From Styela clava (lineage: Eukaryota > Chordata > Ascidiacea > Stolidobranchia > Styelidae), in the NCBI RefSeq assembly GCF_964204865.1, contig NC_135254.1:18915001-18979000 (forward strand): 64,000 nucleotides of DNA, read 5' to 3'. Below are positions 11,290-42,066 of the stretch, one piece after another. Position 1 is the stretch's first letter. Every line of letters begins with the position of its first letter. The translations under genes were made by a program, and so were the position numbers. The notes below the pieces were generated by a model, which was given only the letters and a program-made list of their open reading frames with translations, searched no databases and had not been told where the DNA came from.

Positions 11290-11435
11290 AAAAAGAGAGA
11301 ATTTATTTCGTTTTGTCCAACCAAGAAAACAATATATACATACACATATAAATATCAAATAAACAGATGTTTTCGGTACATGACTGAGAGGCAACGATAC
11401 GACCTTCGAGGGTCATCAGAGTCAGTTGGCACTCA
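11290..11435 (+). repeat. Dispersed repeat family B, copy 2
   Basis: GAGAGAATTTATTTCG, TCCAACCAAGAAAACA, an A-rich middle, then ACGATACGACC...GGGTCATCAGAGTCAG repeat the order of landmarks at 3161-3310. It is strongly diverged. Confidence 0.45.
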
Positions 11436-11546
11436 AAAACAGACAGTACCGTAACGTCTCAGCTTCATAGCACTGGTACCGGTAGACTACTGTTGTTACA
11501 TCAGTAATTATGGTATAAGTTACTTATAATATGGAGTAAATGATAG

Positions 11547-11819
11547 GGCTGACGGCTAACTCCCCATGAGGGCTAATTCGCCATATACTGATATAAGCCC
11601 GTTTTCTTGTCACTTTGTTACTATTTGCACAGTAGGTATTGTAACCAAACACATTTAATTTATTCATCCTTACTATTGAAGTTGTTAGTATAAACAGCCA
11701 CCTTTCCATCTCCCATTACAAGAAGAGCCGCCGCACAGTTGCAGACTAACCCGTTAGCCGCCGTCGCATGGCGAGTGGTCCATGGCGAGTTCGCCCTCAT
11801 GGCGAGTTAGCCTCCACCC
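11547..11819. mobile_element. MITE of 273 bp with 9 bp target duplication (Mutator-like)
   Basis: The left end reads GGCTGACGGCTAACTCCCCA then TGAGGGC.AATTCGCCAT. The reverse complement of the right end reads GGGTGGAGGCTAACTCGCCA then TGAGGGC.AACTCGCCAT. The terminal repeats are therefore about 40 bp. The 9 bp direct repeat AAATGATAG lies at 11538-11546 and 11820-11828. A 9 bp duplication with long terminal repeats fits Mutator-like elements, though other superfamilies are possible. No transposase is present. Confidence 0.85.
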
Positions 11820-11828
11820 AAATGATAG

Positions 11829-14800
11829 TAATTCTTGAATCTATCAATAAGGCTTGATGCAGAACTTGGTACAGCATTCAAAATCAGGCTCAGGATCCGT
11901 AAATTTTCAATAATCAGAGACAGAGGAACTCTATTACATTTAATTTATCTACCTCAATTTTGCTGTTTTATTTCTTGCAAAACTGTCCGCAGAACCCATC
12001 AGCAATTATGTGTGTTTCTAATTTTGAATTGCCTCGTTCTGAATCGTGTTCACGTTTTTTTGTATGCTTTTATTATTATTTTTTTTTGGTGGGTGGGAGT
12101 GGACGCGTACTTGTACGTTTTTCAACTTCATTTTAAGTACTGTATGCTTACCTCCCAGATATCTCTGCGTTTTGTTTGTTTGTTTATTTTTTGTGTTGTG
12201 TTTTATGTCAGAATACCGAAATAAAATGATTGATATGGTTATGGATTTTTCTATTTATGATTGAAATGTCGAAATAAAACTGGTTCAAAATTCTAAGATT
12301 AGTATTTTCAGGTGTTCACTACTATAATGCATTTGTACAAGTGATGTAGCATCAAATTTAGTCCTTTTCATGTGTTTAGCATCTTCTACAAGAATGAATG
12401 TAGGCCAAAGCTGAAAAGAATGAATAATTTTCCAAAATTGTCATTACCACTATCTGACCATGTTCTACCATATTTCAGTATTTCTGAGCTACGTCAATAA
12501 TTATAATTCAAGACAGAAAATGTAAATTATAACTAGATGGAAATGCATATAATAGTGTTTATCAAACTGGACCTTCACCTCTCCCTAATGGCTATAAGGA
12601 AAGGCATTCATCTTATACCATTTATGATGACTATATTAATATGAAGTAAATTGGATATGTTCAGTTCTTTCACTGTAGTTCATTTTTGATTTCGTTTCTT
12701 GACTTTTATTAATAAACATGATTTAGTTAGAATATATATTACAATTTTCTGTTAGAAAACATTTTTATTTTAAGCAGCATTATGCTGATATTCAAGAAAG
12801 CAGCAGTTAAATTCATAATTACTTCATGATTTCCCACAAAATTGAGGTCATCATATCAAAAATATTGCCTCAAGGTGACAAAAATACATCCTGAGTTGCC
12901 TATATGATTTATGAATTTTCTAACATAATTATCCCAACCAGACCTGAATGTGTGTTATTAATGCATTGTAGACAAAACTCCAGTATAACATCAAAGGTTG
13001 TATGTATGGTCATATGCCTGCTTTAATAGGTATATCAGTAATTTTATTTTAACTAACCTGATCTATATTCCAGCTAACTCAATCCCAATCATTTTTTTTA
13101 CCTATCCAAAATCATTGAAAAATATCTCAGGAATTGTGTATTTCAATACCAAGGGATACTGTTTAAGCGAGTAGGGAACGGCAGTTTGTATCGACACCAA
13201 TGGCTGACGTACATATATCGTAGCCTATTTTATTTTTTTCGAATAACTGAATTCGGGCTTATGATGAATTACTGCATAAGACATGTGAACCAGGGATGTC
13301 CTTTTTAAATAGATTGTCTTCTAATATTTATGATTGATTATTGTGAATATTTTCATTTGACATGGAATTATATACATTTGATTTCACTCGGTCATTTATT
13401 TTTAATTACCCAGTAAATTATTCCTTTTCTTGAAAGCTATATTTTTTATTTCATTTAAACTACGGTAAACCTTTCATTAAACTTTTCTTACATGGTCAAT
13501 GTAAAATACTTTATATTTCATGGGTGCAGTTCCTAGTGCTTAAATTGTGTCATAGATTATATTACCTTGACTTCCAAGTCCAACCCGAACGCTACTGATT
13601 CCTTTCAAAAATCGTAGTGTATTTATAGCTTTGTTCAGAGGGAAGATAGTACCCACCTTACGAAAAAATTATTTGAGAAAAATAGAACCGTAATCAAAAC
13701 CTTTTGTCATTTATTATGATTTCTCTAATTATTTAACTTTCTCAATCCCAAGTGTTCGAAATTTTCATGTTTCTTTTGTCCTCAATTGTTTAGTTATCAT
13801 TTATTATCAGTCAATCTAGTTGGTAATAGCGAGGTTTGCGGAATCTGAAAGCCTGAATTTGAAATTGTTGCAGTTTTAACAAATTTTTAAGAGAATTCAT
13901 ATGAAAGTGCCAAGATACAATTATTCTGATTTATCAAGCTTCAATTATTCTTAACGAAGCAGTCAGAATTTGACTAGAGTAGACTAAATTTGAAATGAAT
14001 ATTTCAAAATGGGAGGATTATTTCTTCAAAACTGCACTGCTATGATTTATTTTTGTCATTTTATAAATATAAGAAAATATTGAAATATGATTATACCGTG
14101 GTAGATAATTTTATTAATTTATAGACCAAACTAAATACAGACGTTCAAGTGTTCTTATTCATTTCCGTAGAATGGATGAAGAAATTTAGGGTTTTGTTTT
14201 TTTGGGGTCACCCTATATTACGAGCACAGTAAAAGAAAAGTTGTCTTCAGGTAATATAGTTGAAATGATAGCAAGGCAGCATTTACCATACTTCCGACTT
14301 TTGACGCTAATTTTTACTTGACACATTTTTCAAATATCTGAAGTTTATTAAAAGTTATTCTAATATTCTACAAAATATTTAAAATTCAACTCATTTGAAC
14401 CAATATGCCTACATTCCATCCTATTTATGCAGTAGACTTTAGACAAAACATGAAGGAATGCAGAAAATCCTATAACTCTGTAATGGTTATAAGTAGGGAG
14501 AAACTTTCAATTTTCTTTTATCTTATTGTAAAATCTATCTCTCCCTGTTAAGACACTGAGAATTCACCTTATTTGGATAGTTAAAGCTCAGATAAAAATG
14601 CATCTAGACAAGATGTACATGTTCGAATCTAATGATAGCTGCTAGTGATTCCTGTTTTTTGCGAGCTATTTTGAATGGCTCGAATGAATCAATTTGCAGC
14701 CAAATAGTGAGATTTAATGTTAAGTCATGCAAAACTTGATTTCAGTTCTTCTGGTATTACAATATACCAGAGATCAATATAAGAAGAAATTCCTTTTTTG

Positions 14801-17800
14801 CCAATAAATTTATAAAAAAAAATTTAGCGAATATTTTGATATAACGGCCATTTTTAGGAAAAATGCTTGGAACAGTGGGTACTGGTTTGTCCATTTTCCA
14901 GCTCATTGGTGATTCAGTGGTATGCTACAGATTCCAGCCATATACTGGACTTATATACAATTTAACTGAATCTGACAGAAATTAATTCCTATTCTTTCCT
15001 ACTATCATGTCATGATACACCCTCAGTGGCCAGCTGATTTGTTTAATTAGTTTTTGATGCCTGCCTGGAAAGTGTTTTTTGATTTATTTAAAATATGACC
15101 ATAATCTTCACACAATGGTAAATGAGAACTACTTAATCCTATCACCAACTCAACAATATTTGTCTGTGTCACTCACAAAAGCTTTTAAATGGATTAAGAT
15201 TTAATTATTTCTTGTTCGGAAAATGTAATGCCGCATTCTTAATACCCATGTTGTTTTCTTAATACCCATTTATCAATATTAAATCTTTATTTGTTTGTAT
15301 TAGGTACCTATGTCATTTTTTGTCAATTTCATTTTTTTTTTGTATTACTGTCGTCTCTTTATCGCTTTATAATTTTTCTTTTTTTGGTTCCTAGTAATAG
15401 GTATGTTGCTGGTATATTTATTGTGTTACTGTCATGCGCTGATACTTTTTCTGTTCAGTGTGATATTCAATTAGTCTTAAATGTGATTTAGCGTTTAATT
15501 TTATTTCAAGTATTAATACTTCCTCATGGTTTCTGAGTATTACAGTCTATATACAAACCACTAATGATTAGCACAGAAGCATAATAGATATGCAAGACCT
15601 GGGTTTTACTGTCCTGTTTGATATTGGTTGAATTGAAACTGGTTACAAAGAGGGTTCTGAAATATCATAAATGAAAAGTGAATTATCAAACCTTAAATTC
15701 CCAAAATTGAGAAACATTCAACCATCTTGTGCAATTATGTATTATTTGTTAAGCTTCTGTTCTAAATAATATAAGAGTATCATTGTCTGTTTAAGTATAG
15801 CATGCAACTATTTTTCATGTGTGATCTTAACTTATTACCTGATACCTGATAGATCAATTCGATAGGTTTTCCCAGTAGCAGTACTACTGGCTGAAATCTC
15901 GCTTTTCAATTTACCATACTAAAATGAGTTGGGAGCATTCAGTTGCCTCAAACTTGTTGACTAGTAGTCAATGCATTCATATACATGAGCCAAAAAATTT
16001 CGCAGTCAGATTTGATTATCAATGGGTGCAATGAAAAATTTAAGCTCACAATTAGTTGTTGGAAAATTGTCCGACTGTCCCTAATTTTATAGCATAAATT
16101 TAAAACAGCCGTTATATTAATGTAATAGTTTAGTAAGTTTTTTCTTATGAAATACACCAGTAATTTTGAGCTATTTAGTAGCTGACACACTCACTTTGGG
16201 TTGTGACTTGTTATTCAGCAGTGAAAATGTAATTGATCACTAGAAGTCTGTTAAATATGCTGCACTATGCATTTTCTGGAATGCCTATTACATTTTTTCC
16301 TTCATTATGTATTCTCAAGTTATGAATATCAAGAATTTTTTGTAAATAACTTTCGCAATTTTTCAATCAATATGGCCTTGGGCAATATGTTAAGCCTGTG
16401 GTTATGTGGGAGAAAATATTGTAGCAGGGCAATATTTTCATATACAGGCTACCGCAAATCAACCAAAATTTGAAAACATCGGCAATCTCCTTGAGTTTTC
16501 TGCAAGTTTACTTGTTGTATTTTATTAACAACCAGGCCACCCTGGTTTCTCATGCAGTATTCACGCTCATGTACAATGAGCAATGGCCAATGGACAATAT
16601 AAATTTCACATTATGATCAATACATCATTGATATAGCACTCGACCATTTCTTAAAAATGTGTAGGGATCAATTGATAATTCATATGTCCAAAATCAAATT
16701 GCTGCATTTATCATTGTCCAGTGTTATGTAACAACAATATCAGGATATTGAATTTTGCAGTTTCGCATTTATCTCAAATAAAATATCACTGCTTTATGTC
16801 ATAAATTCTCTCTGCAACAATCATGTACTAACTCTAGTGATAATTAATGTATAGGGTCACATGTAGATCATTAGTATTCTGCATATCCACAGCTTTGAAT
16901 CTGTTTAATAATTATTAAATAATTCCACTTTGCTGAAATATATATCATTGGCCTACCAGTAATAAGATTAAATTGTGTGTTATTAAAAATGCATGTTTTT
17001 ATAATATTGCATTTCTATGTTGTTGGTTGTTGCTACTCGTGACTTTACAAACAATACAAATTTTCGAACTGCCTATGCTTTGCAACTGTGGTGACTTCTA
17101 ACCTGAATTTACAAGCAATTATTGTAAATACTAGAATTCTGTTATGTTAAAAAAAATTGCATTGCAATTTGTACAACAAAACTTTTGTGTTATTGAAAAC
17201 ATCTTCGCCAATTTTGTTTTCAAATCCATGTCCATCAATAGATTTATTTTACAATTATTGACTGGTTAAATTGGTTAATTCATCAAATTGACAGACATCT
17301 GTCATTGTAAATAAAATGTTGAAGGTATGTCTCGTTTTGAAGTGTTAAAACCGCTCATTGGTAATATGCTTGCATGCGTTTAGCAAGGTGTTGATATGGG
17401 AATTTGATTGTCACCTTCATTATTCAATTACAGTAATGTCCCATGTGATCATGTAATCAAAATGTACTTAGTTGATCAATGCTGTTTAGTATTATGCTTA
17501 GTTACAACTTTTTTAATAATGAATTGTGTGAAGGTATGCTTCCTAAGGTTATTCTATTTATTGTAAGCTTAGAACAGCATGGACTGGTATTCATATTGAT
17601 TAGGATATAAATCGATCTGTCAAATGGTTCTATCAAACTATAATAGGCTATAAGATATAGGCCACGCTCTAACTAAACTTAAACTAATAATGAGAGAAAG
17701 TGAAATAGGCTTGAGTGTAAGTCACTAAGTTTTCCTTTATGGAGATAGATCAGGCTTGAAATTCGCTATATATTAGTGTATTGTTACAAGACTCGCATTT

Positions 17801-20800
17801 TTTCTGTCTTTGATTTTGATTGTCTTCTTTATCAACAGTCCTAACAATGTCACAAGATATCACTTTCAAATTTGATTACAATTAATTTATTAGAATTGAG
17901 CTTAAATAATTACAATAACTACGGTATATGGTGTCAGACAGGAAAATCAGAACTTGTTATTTTGGCATTAGAATAGTAAAATCAAATGATCATTATACTG
18001 TATTTAATTATCCATTATCAATTGTATCAGAATTACCTAAACGCCTTAAATAGCCAAATAATATACTTTTTTCATATATTCTGGTATAATGTGAAACACT
18101 GAATGTATTCTCCATTGGTTCCAGTTAAATGGATAAATTGTTGGAAATCATTATAAATTAGTGTACAAATTGAATTTACCAATGCAGAACATTTTATTCT
18201 GCTCTTGTTTATGTGTATAGACAGAATCGTTTTTATAGTGTCATAACTTAATTGAGTCTGAGACTTGTCTGACAATCAGATGTCAAATCACCTGTTCAAC
18301 CCGATATCATTGAAAAAAAAAAAATTGTTTTGAACTCAATTTCAGATTGTTATATTCTCCCTTAGTTGGTTTCCATTGCTTTCTAATCCTTATTCTTGGA
18401 TGTGTTGATATTACAAACAACAGTGTCAGTTATGAGGAAGATATTTGCCGCACCCATGATTTTTATCTCTCTTCATCTGTCCTGAATTTGATATTATCTT
18501 TAATTTAGCAGAAAATTGTAACATATTCTTCGTTGCCTGTTTAGATGTGTGTTATATCAGTCCGCAAGTTTCAAACAGTACATATTTTAAATAAGTACCA
18601 TAATAATAAAATTTTATAAACAAAATTTAACCAATTTTATAATTTTTTTTCCAATCTCGTGTTAACTAACTACCAGTATGGTGTATCAAGAATGAGTTGT
18701 TCATAGGCAGTTGAAGAATTTCACATGGAAAGTTTATGATGATACCTGAATCAGATAGAGATCTCCTGTCCAAAACAATATTTTTTAAAAGCATAGAAAT
18801 GATAGAATCAATTCAAAGACATAGCAAAATTCGCTATAGTGATTCAGAATTTTTTCAAGTTCATTAATAGAATATTTTGAAGTAGGAATAAAAATGTTAG
18901 ATAGTAAAAATTGAATGTTTTATCATTCAGGGATGTTTAAAGAAATTATTAAATTATTATTATTAAAGTTAATTATTTCTGTACTATCCGATTATTACTC
19001 TACAATTCTAGAACATTAATAAGCTGTTTGAATAGGAAAAACCCTTGTTACAACATATAAATTTACTCTGAACTAAGACGCTATATTAACAGACATATTT
19101 AGTTACATTAACCAATGTCGACCTTTAACCTGTTGTTGCAAATTTGCCTAGTTTTTTTTTAAATGCTTATTTCTATTATTGTTGTGTGCTTTTTATATGG
19201 AGGATGCAGGCATACGCAAAAATCATTCACCCAGGGTTCAGTTTTGAAGACCAGTATCACTCGGAAATTACCACTGTTTGTCTTCAATTAAACAATTTCC
19301 GTTATGCCTGGATAACCCGGTAGATCAAGAGTTCACGCTTGTGTCACTTTCTATTCTTTTCAGTTAAATATAACCTCGGATATATGATATCAATTTCAAA
19401 TCATTGTGCTGGCTTTCCTATGGAAATGCTTCATATATATATATATAAATATGCCAGTTATGTTTAGTATAGAGACAAAGGAGCTTCAATAGCATCATAT
19501 ATTTAATGCTTTGAGTTGATGTAGATTGTGATTTATATATAATATTAATAATAACCTATCTGTTATCGAGGAAAAAGAATTTCATTGTAGACTCATTTTT
19601 GTTTTAGAATACCAAACGTAGTTGAAATGGGATATGTCAGAAAATTCAAAGGTGTACTGATATAGATTTTGCAGTATAGCACCAATCTCAAGAAGCAATT
19701 TACCATTCAATTTAGCTGATGAAGCCAAAAACTTTTGTATACTTTTCCTCCATATTGTGCGACTGATTTCAATAGCGCAAAATGATGCTAGTCTCAGAAT
19801 GCAATGTCCGTCTGTGACCTTTTTTGTATGTCATCTCATCAGCATGTCATGTGATATTAAATTTCTCTTTGTTAATAAATCCCAATATAAAAATATTGTA
19901 TGAAGAAATTAGTTTCCATTAATTGGCATTTATGAATATTGGAAAAATTGATAGGGTATTTTTGAACTGAAAATATATACTCCATTTTTATATTATTAAA
20001 CAATTAGTTAGTTATTTATTGATACTCAATGCTGACTTGAACAAAATATTATTCAGTACTGTTTCAAGCAACTGCATACTAATGAATATTTTTAAATCTA
20101 AAGTATAGCATTCTGAATTCAATCTTTTTTAATGGAGAATTTGGTGCAAATTATTTTGTCTTCACTACGAAGACCTTCACAGTTTTGTGAAATCTAATTT
20201 AGGATCTATGATCTCAAATATGTTATCTCTGGAAAAATTGTCATCCATATCCGCTATTGACACTTGTCATTTTAGATTTATAGGGGTTACTGGATGTGAA
20301 TGTGGTAAAAGAATCAGGGGGATAAACGGCGGAAGTAGAAGCTTGGGAAGTGATTAATTTAACAATGTGGTTTCGAAATTACTTCGTTGTTGCTTACTGG
20401 TATAACCTTCAACATTGTTGATGAAAATGGTTGAATATATTAGGTTTATTCAAACTTGGCCCTCGGGGGCCTGCCCCTCTCTGAGCAAGGGGGTTCACAC
20501 GTTTGAAGTAAATTATCTGTGATTTGGTTTAAACTTTGACCATAATAATATGTGTATTATTTCTATTTTATTTGTTGACATTTTTATTATTAAACATGGT
20601 GCAGAAAGCAAGTGATGAAGACACATTATTAAAAGCAAATCTAGGTAGTTTTATTGTAGAGGGTGTATTTTTTGAAAATGCTCGACTAAGCTCGCCTATT
20701 CAAGATGTTGTATATCAAGTTACTGTGTCATCATCTAGGTATAGAATGTTAGTGAACCATGCAAACACAAAAATGTCTGGCTAGGCAACAATAGTGTTTT

Positions 20801-21320
20801 CAATGCGTTTTGTTCCAGTCTGCCCCAAGTTATTTCTGTACATCATAGAAAACCCGATTCCCTACTTGAATTTGTCACTAATTTTTTTTATAAATGAATA
20901 GAATATCAATATGTTTTATTGTGAAACTGCAGGCTTGCAAAGTGACAAAATATAGTCCTGTTTTTTGAACCAGTGATGTGTATGTGCTGATACAGCTATG
21001 TTATTTAATTAAATATAACAGTTTTCAATTCTTTTCTATGTTTCATATTTATTGGAAATATAATTAAACACTTGATTTGGGATTTTGGAAAAAAAGCCTA
21101 TTGCTTCACTGCATTTGATTGACAGTACACAACTTGAGTAGCTGTTTCAATAATTAATTAAACCTTTTATTCATATGGCAGTCCATTAGCTCCTACAAAA
21201 AGAATCATTCAAATGTTAAATTGGGCCATATGTCCATTCCTACTCCTGGCTTGAAGCCTCAAGCAGTTTGTACCATTAATTAATGTATGTAATTTTCATT
21301 ATCTCTGATCCTTTTTGTTA
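11829..21320. other. 9.5 kb gene-free interval upstream of RXR
   Basis: I find no protein-coding exon that can be supported on either strand. The sequence is AT-rich with homopolymer runs and a TA run near 19435-19446. Short open frames (for example 11835-12224, 15291-15491 and 20536-20784) have AT-driven composition and no recognisable motif. The interval should contain RXR promoter and enhancer DNA and perhaps alternative 5' exons, but nothing in the sequence alone locates them. Confidence 0.5.
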
Positions 21321-21330
21321 TTATTTCCAG
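21307..21330 (+). promoter_or_regulatory. Probable splice acceptor of the RXR 5' UTR
   Basis: A pyrimidine-rich tract ending TTATTTCCAG at 21330 lies 104 bases before the RXR ATG. It is a strong acceptor for an upstream non-coding exon or a trans-spliced leader. No partner exon was identified. Confidence 0.45.
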
Positions 21331-21434
21331 TGACTTCCAACTTTTCCATTCCCTTTTGTGTAGCAATGAAATGTAGGCAGGTTTTTGGTGTGATATATAT
21401 TGTGTAGTTATAAAGTGGAGCGCAAACATTTAAA

Positions 21435-37822
<16,388 letters not shown>

Positions 37823-40350
37823 AAGTATTGAAGGTTATCGATGACTGCAGTTTTATAATAATGAAACCGAGCCATTTTGAGAGTGAAACGATGTTTTGCC
37901 ATTAACCTGTTGTCATGAGACAATTGCTTAATTCAGTGTTTTGATAATTGATGAACGCTGGTTATCGCAGTCAAAGTCGTCGTGAATATTATTTTCATGA
38001 AAACATAAGAATTCAATAAGGATATTTTACACTACTTGCAAGTGAAATAATCTTGATACCATTGCAGGTCTGTAATTTCCATTTGTACCATTGAGAGTTT
38101 CAATTTAATTACAATTTTATTTTTATGTGCGAATATGTAGAAATTGTTTTTTGTTATACCTCAAAAATATCGTCCTCAGTCCTTACTTTAGAATCATACA
38201 TGAAGAAATTCCAACTTTGCTGTCAATGACATTACAAATAGATCAGAAATATTTCAAAATTATCCATCCTATCGATGCATGATTTTCATTAAACCATACC
38301 TACAGGCTACAATGAAATTTTGCATCATGATCAACAAAGCCTAAAAAAAGTAATTGATTCATGGCATTGAAAAGCTTATTTTGTTGAGGTTTTACAGAAC
38401 AAAATGTATTGCGTAGGGCCCAGTTATGGTAGAGATACGGATAATAAGCAAATATTGAGATTTTGAAACAGATGCAAACGAATTCGTCCTTAAAATTTAT
38501 TACATTTTGACTAAGTACAAAACTACGATAAATCAACTCTACCCTACAAGTCTTGCTTGAATAGAATAAACAAGTTGATCTGCACATGATTATAAATAAC
38601 TTTTGTTTAAATTCAATAATTTACTACTAGAATTAATCTAGTCTAGGCCTAGCGAATGGCCCACAGCGTCCAAATGCTAGTTATGAGTGTACTTTCATGA
38701 TTGTAATTCTTTAAAAATCCCTTTCGCGAGTTTTTTCAGCATATGACATTCTTTTAAGTAAAACTTGACTTCGACTTCATTGAATAGTCAGTCGTAGTAT
38801 CGGTTCTTTGGGAATGGGTTTGCTTCTCTGATTTTGTAATTAGTTTTATCTTTTTAACAAGCATAACCAGCAGGATGATTGTAACTCTATCTCCTTACGT
38901 TACAACCCTAATAAAAAGAGAAATGTTTTACACTATATCATCCACGCTCAAACATATCGACTACAAATATATTGATTTTCTTATTTGAACTAAGGTTTCA
39001 ACAAGTTTGTCGCAAATGAAAAAGATAATATATTTTCAGGATTTTTGTCTAAAAAAAATTCAGAAAATATGTGAATTACCAAAATATATACTGGTAGGTT
39101 ATTGATCTTTGTAAAAAAATGCAGGTTGGAATTTGAGTGGACAACATTTTTTGAAAGTGATTTAAGTGTAGTATGTCAATTTTGCAACAAAATGCATTAA
39201 AATAAGAAGTGCATTTGAACAATATGTGGCTGATCCAATTTTTTAAAAATTATGAATCGATTCTATATTGTCATTCTTTGTCTATGAATCTGTCATAAAT
39301 AATCTTGGACAAGCAATACATCAAACTTTTTTCATCCTCATAAAAAAGATTTCGAAATCTTGCCTTTTTGTTGTTGGTGGACTTCAAAGATTTGAAGAAT
39401 TTTATCCATGAGAATCATGTGTAGCATGTTATGTTTTGGTCGAGGATCTGTGATATAAACATGTTAAAATAAGGCCTTTCCATTGAATTAGATAATTCTT
39501 GGTCAACGTGCATTCTGTAATTGTGATTTATTAATTATCATACAATTTTATTTGTCATTAAAACATTACGGCTTGAAAATTGAAAGAAGTTACAGAAAGA
39601 TATGTTTCCTCTCTCACCGCTGGTTCTTATTTGATCATCACAGCTTATATTTTTGAAAACATGAACCTTTTCTTTTAAAACTATGTTTCCAGTCATTTCT
39701 TTTAATGTTAATGGCATTACTATCATATATAATTATCTATCAAATTATGAACACTTTTGGGGTAATCAAATCGTAATTTTTCATCCATAATTAAATTGTA
39801 ATTTGTGCAATAAAATCATGGAAGCATGTGGTTACATCGAAAAAAATTGTTTTCTCATACGTTTATAGGTATTTGAGAATCATTATTAGGTTTTTTTTTT
39901 CTGATGGGTAATCCCTGTAAAAAAATTCAAAGCCATACTTGAATAGAGTTTGATTAGAGCGTTTTAAAAAAAAACTATAAAAATTTTAAATTTCAATTTA
40001 ATCTTCTGTTTATAATAATAATGTATGTCGTTTCTCATTTGTTTTCTATTATTTTGAGATAGCATTTTGATTTGAAAAAATTCCATCTGCGAGAGGACTT
40101 TGTTTTTATCTTATACCATTGTTGTCCAAGAAATGTTTATGTCACTTGTTGTCCATTTTTTAATTTGCTTAAAACGAACGTTATTAAAAAAAAGTTGATT
40201 GATATGGGGTCTAACTTTTTACTTTAGCTTTTGATCGTTTTCCATCTCAGACGATCTCATTTGTACAAAAAAATTTTAGCAAGTTTTTGTTATGTAACTT
40301 ATGTTTCACTATTGAAGTTTGAAATTAAATATCGAATCTAAGTGTGACGA
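37823..40350 (+). other. RXR 3' UTR and flank with candidate polyadenylation signals
   Basis: No coding exon follows the RXR stop. AATAAA occurs at 38565-38570, 38910-38915 and 39809-39814, so a long AT-rich 3' UTR with alternative ends is possible. I cannot tell from sequence which signal is used. Confidence 0.45.
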
Positions 40351-42060
40351 GTTTACCTCTTTGCTGTGGACTGTTGTGTTGTATTTGAATCAAGAGGGCA
40401 TGAGATTGTGGGTGCGGACACTGCGAACATCCAGAGCGTAATGACGTTGGTCAGTGTTATTACACAATATCCCAATATTTAGCCCGAATGTGTCGCCTGC
40501 ACCAAACACTAAGATTTTGATATGCGGTCCGTCAGCTTACTTACGGTAAGTCAACTCGACTCGCCGATGTACAGAGGGTACTCGGCATAGCAGCGATAAT
40601 TATTACTCCACCTTAGTTCTCGTTCTGATTGAACAAAAATTTAGTAACTCAAAAGCTGATCGACAAATGCGCCATTGTCGTCGTGTGGACGACTAACCTC
40701 AGCAAATGGGATCAATCGATGTCGATTTGGCGTAGTCTTGGTTTATGCGTAGCTTTCCAGTTACCTGTGCTGCCTGCCCTTTTAATTATTTGTATTACCG
40801 TACGAGATTTTTTCTAGCCTCCGCGACGTTGAGTCGTATTTTGCTTACTGCGAAAAAAACGGGGAAGCATCCATGTCTATAGATCTGTAACGTTTATTTG
40901 TTTAGGTATTTACAAATCCATAATCAAATTGACAGAAAAACGAATCTTAAAAACTGGTGTTTTTGTTTTCAATTGATTCGTATCCCAAATACCGAACGAA
41001 ATACTGATGGATCGATTGATGCTGTCCAACTGTCTTCACTGATATGGTTATAAATCAGTGGTTCGCAAACTTTTTAATATCGGCACCCCCAATTTAAATT
41101 GCAATAAGCTCAATACCCCTTTCACAAAATAAAATTGTCAGCACACAATTTATCAAGTTTAATAACAACATCAAGAACATAAGAATCCATGAACACAAGA
41201 ACAATGTCCAGATTTAATCTCAATAAGAAGGGTGGCACTGTTTCTGTGAAGTCAAACGAAAAATTAATGAAATTGATAAAATAGTGAACGTCTGAATGAA
41301 GGGTGTTAAATTATCCTATTGGGGGTAACTAATCACCGGATAATCACCCCAATAACCGGATTCAATCTCAGTAGAAAGGCTGGCACGAAACATGAGTTCA
41401 GATTGTGCGCCATCTTGGTGCACATACTTCAGGAGGTTCAGATTGTGCGCCATCTTGGTGCACATACTTCAGGAGGTTCCTTTAAGACTTTGTCTGATAG
41501 ATCAGAATTGAAGTCAATCTTCAGAATTCGGTGTCAAAAATTTTTATCTTACTCTTTACGTCCTTCAAAACCTTCTTAAGATATTTTGACGACGAAGTAT
41601 CTTTTCAATTTGAAAATACAGCATACATATGGTACCTTTTTTAAACAAACTTGAATTGGCAGAGGTCAGAGAAGTACATTTTTGGTGAAATAATTTAAAC
41701 AAAGTTTTTATTATGTAACAACCACTTTTACAAAAATTTGATCGACTCGTGCTAATATTCAGAAAAAAATGTTTGGTGAAAAAAATGTGAATTGTTGCAA
41801 TGGCTTGAAACTTATTGTTCTCGTGTAATTTATTGTAACTTCAAATTTGGCGCATATGCTGACAGTTTGAATTCATATTTCAAGGGATTAGGTTTACAGT
41901 AGAGGACGGCACTAGAAACTGTGGGAAAATTTCTCTTCGCGGTCGATTGAAAACTAATAAAAAGCATCACACAAGCGTTCTATTTTATACTTGTAAATTT
42001 GTTTGAAATGTTTTGACGCATATGTTTTCATTTTTCTCAATCTCAAATATATTTTTCGTG
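40351..42060. other. Non-coding spacer with hAT-like end
   Basis: No gene is recognisable. At 41056 CAGTGGTTCGCAAACTTTTT looks like a hAT left terminus, but no right terminus was found. A short tandem duplication lies inside it and is listed separately. Confidence 0.45.
41396..41479. repeat. Tandem duplication, 40 bp period
   Basis: GTTCAGATTGTGCGCCATCT and the 20 bases after it recur exactly 40 bp later, for 2.1 copies without mismatch. The identity suggests a very recent duplication or slippage event. Confidence 0.95.
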
Positions 42061-42066
42061 GTGACC

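Noticed and set aside
20536..20784. 82-codon frame upstream of RXR with a hydrophobic N-terminus
   Set aside because: The N-terminus is driven by AT-rich sequence, no family is recognised, and no splice link to RXR exon 1 is evident.
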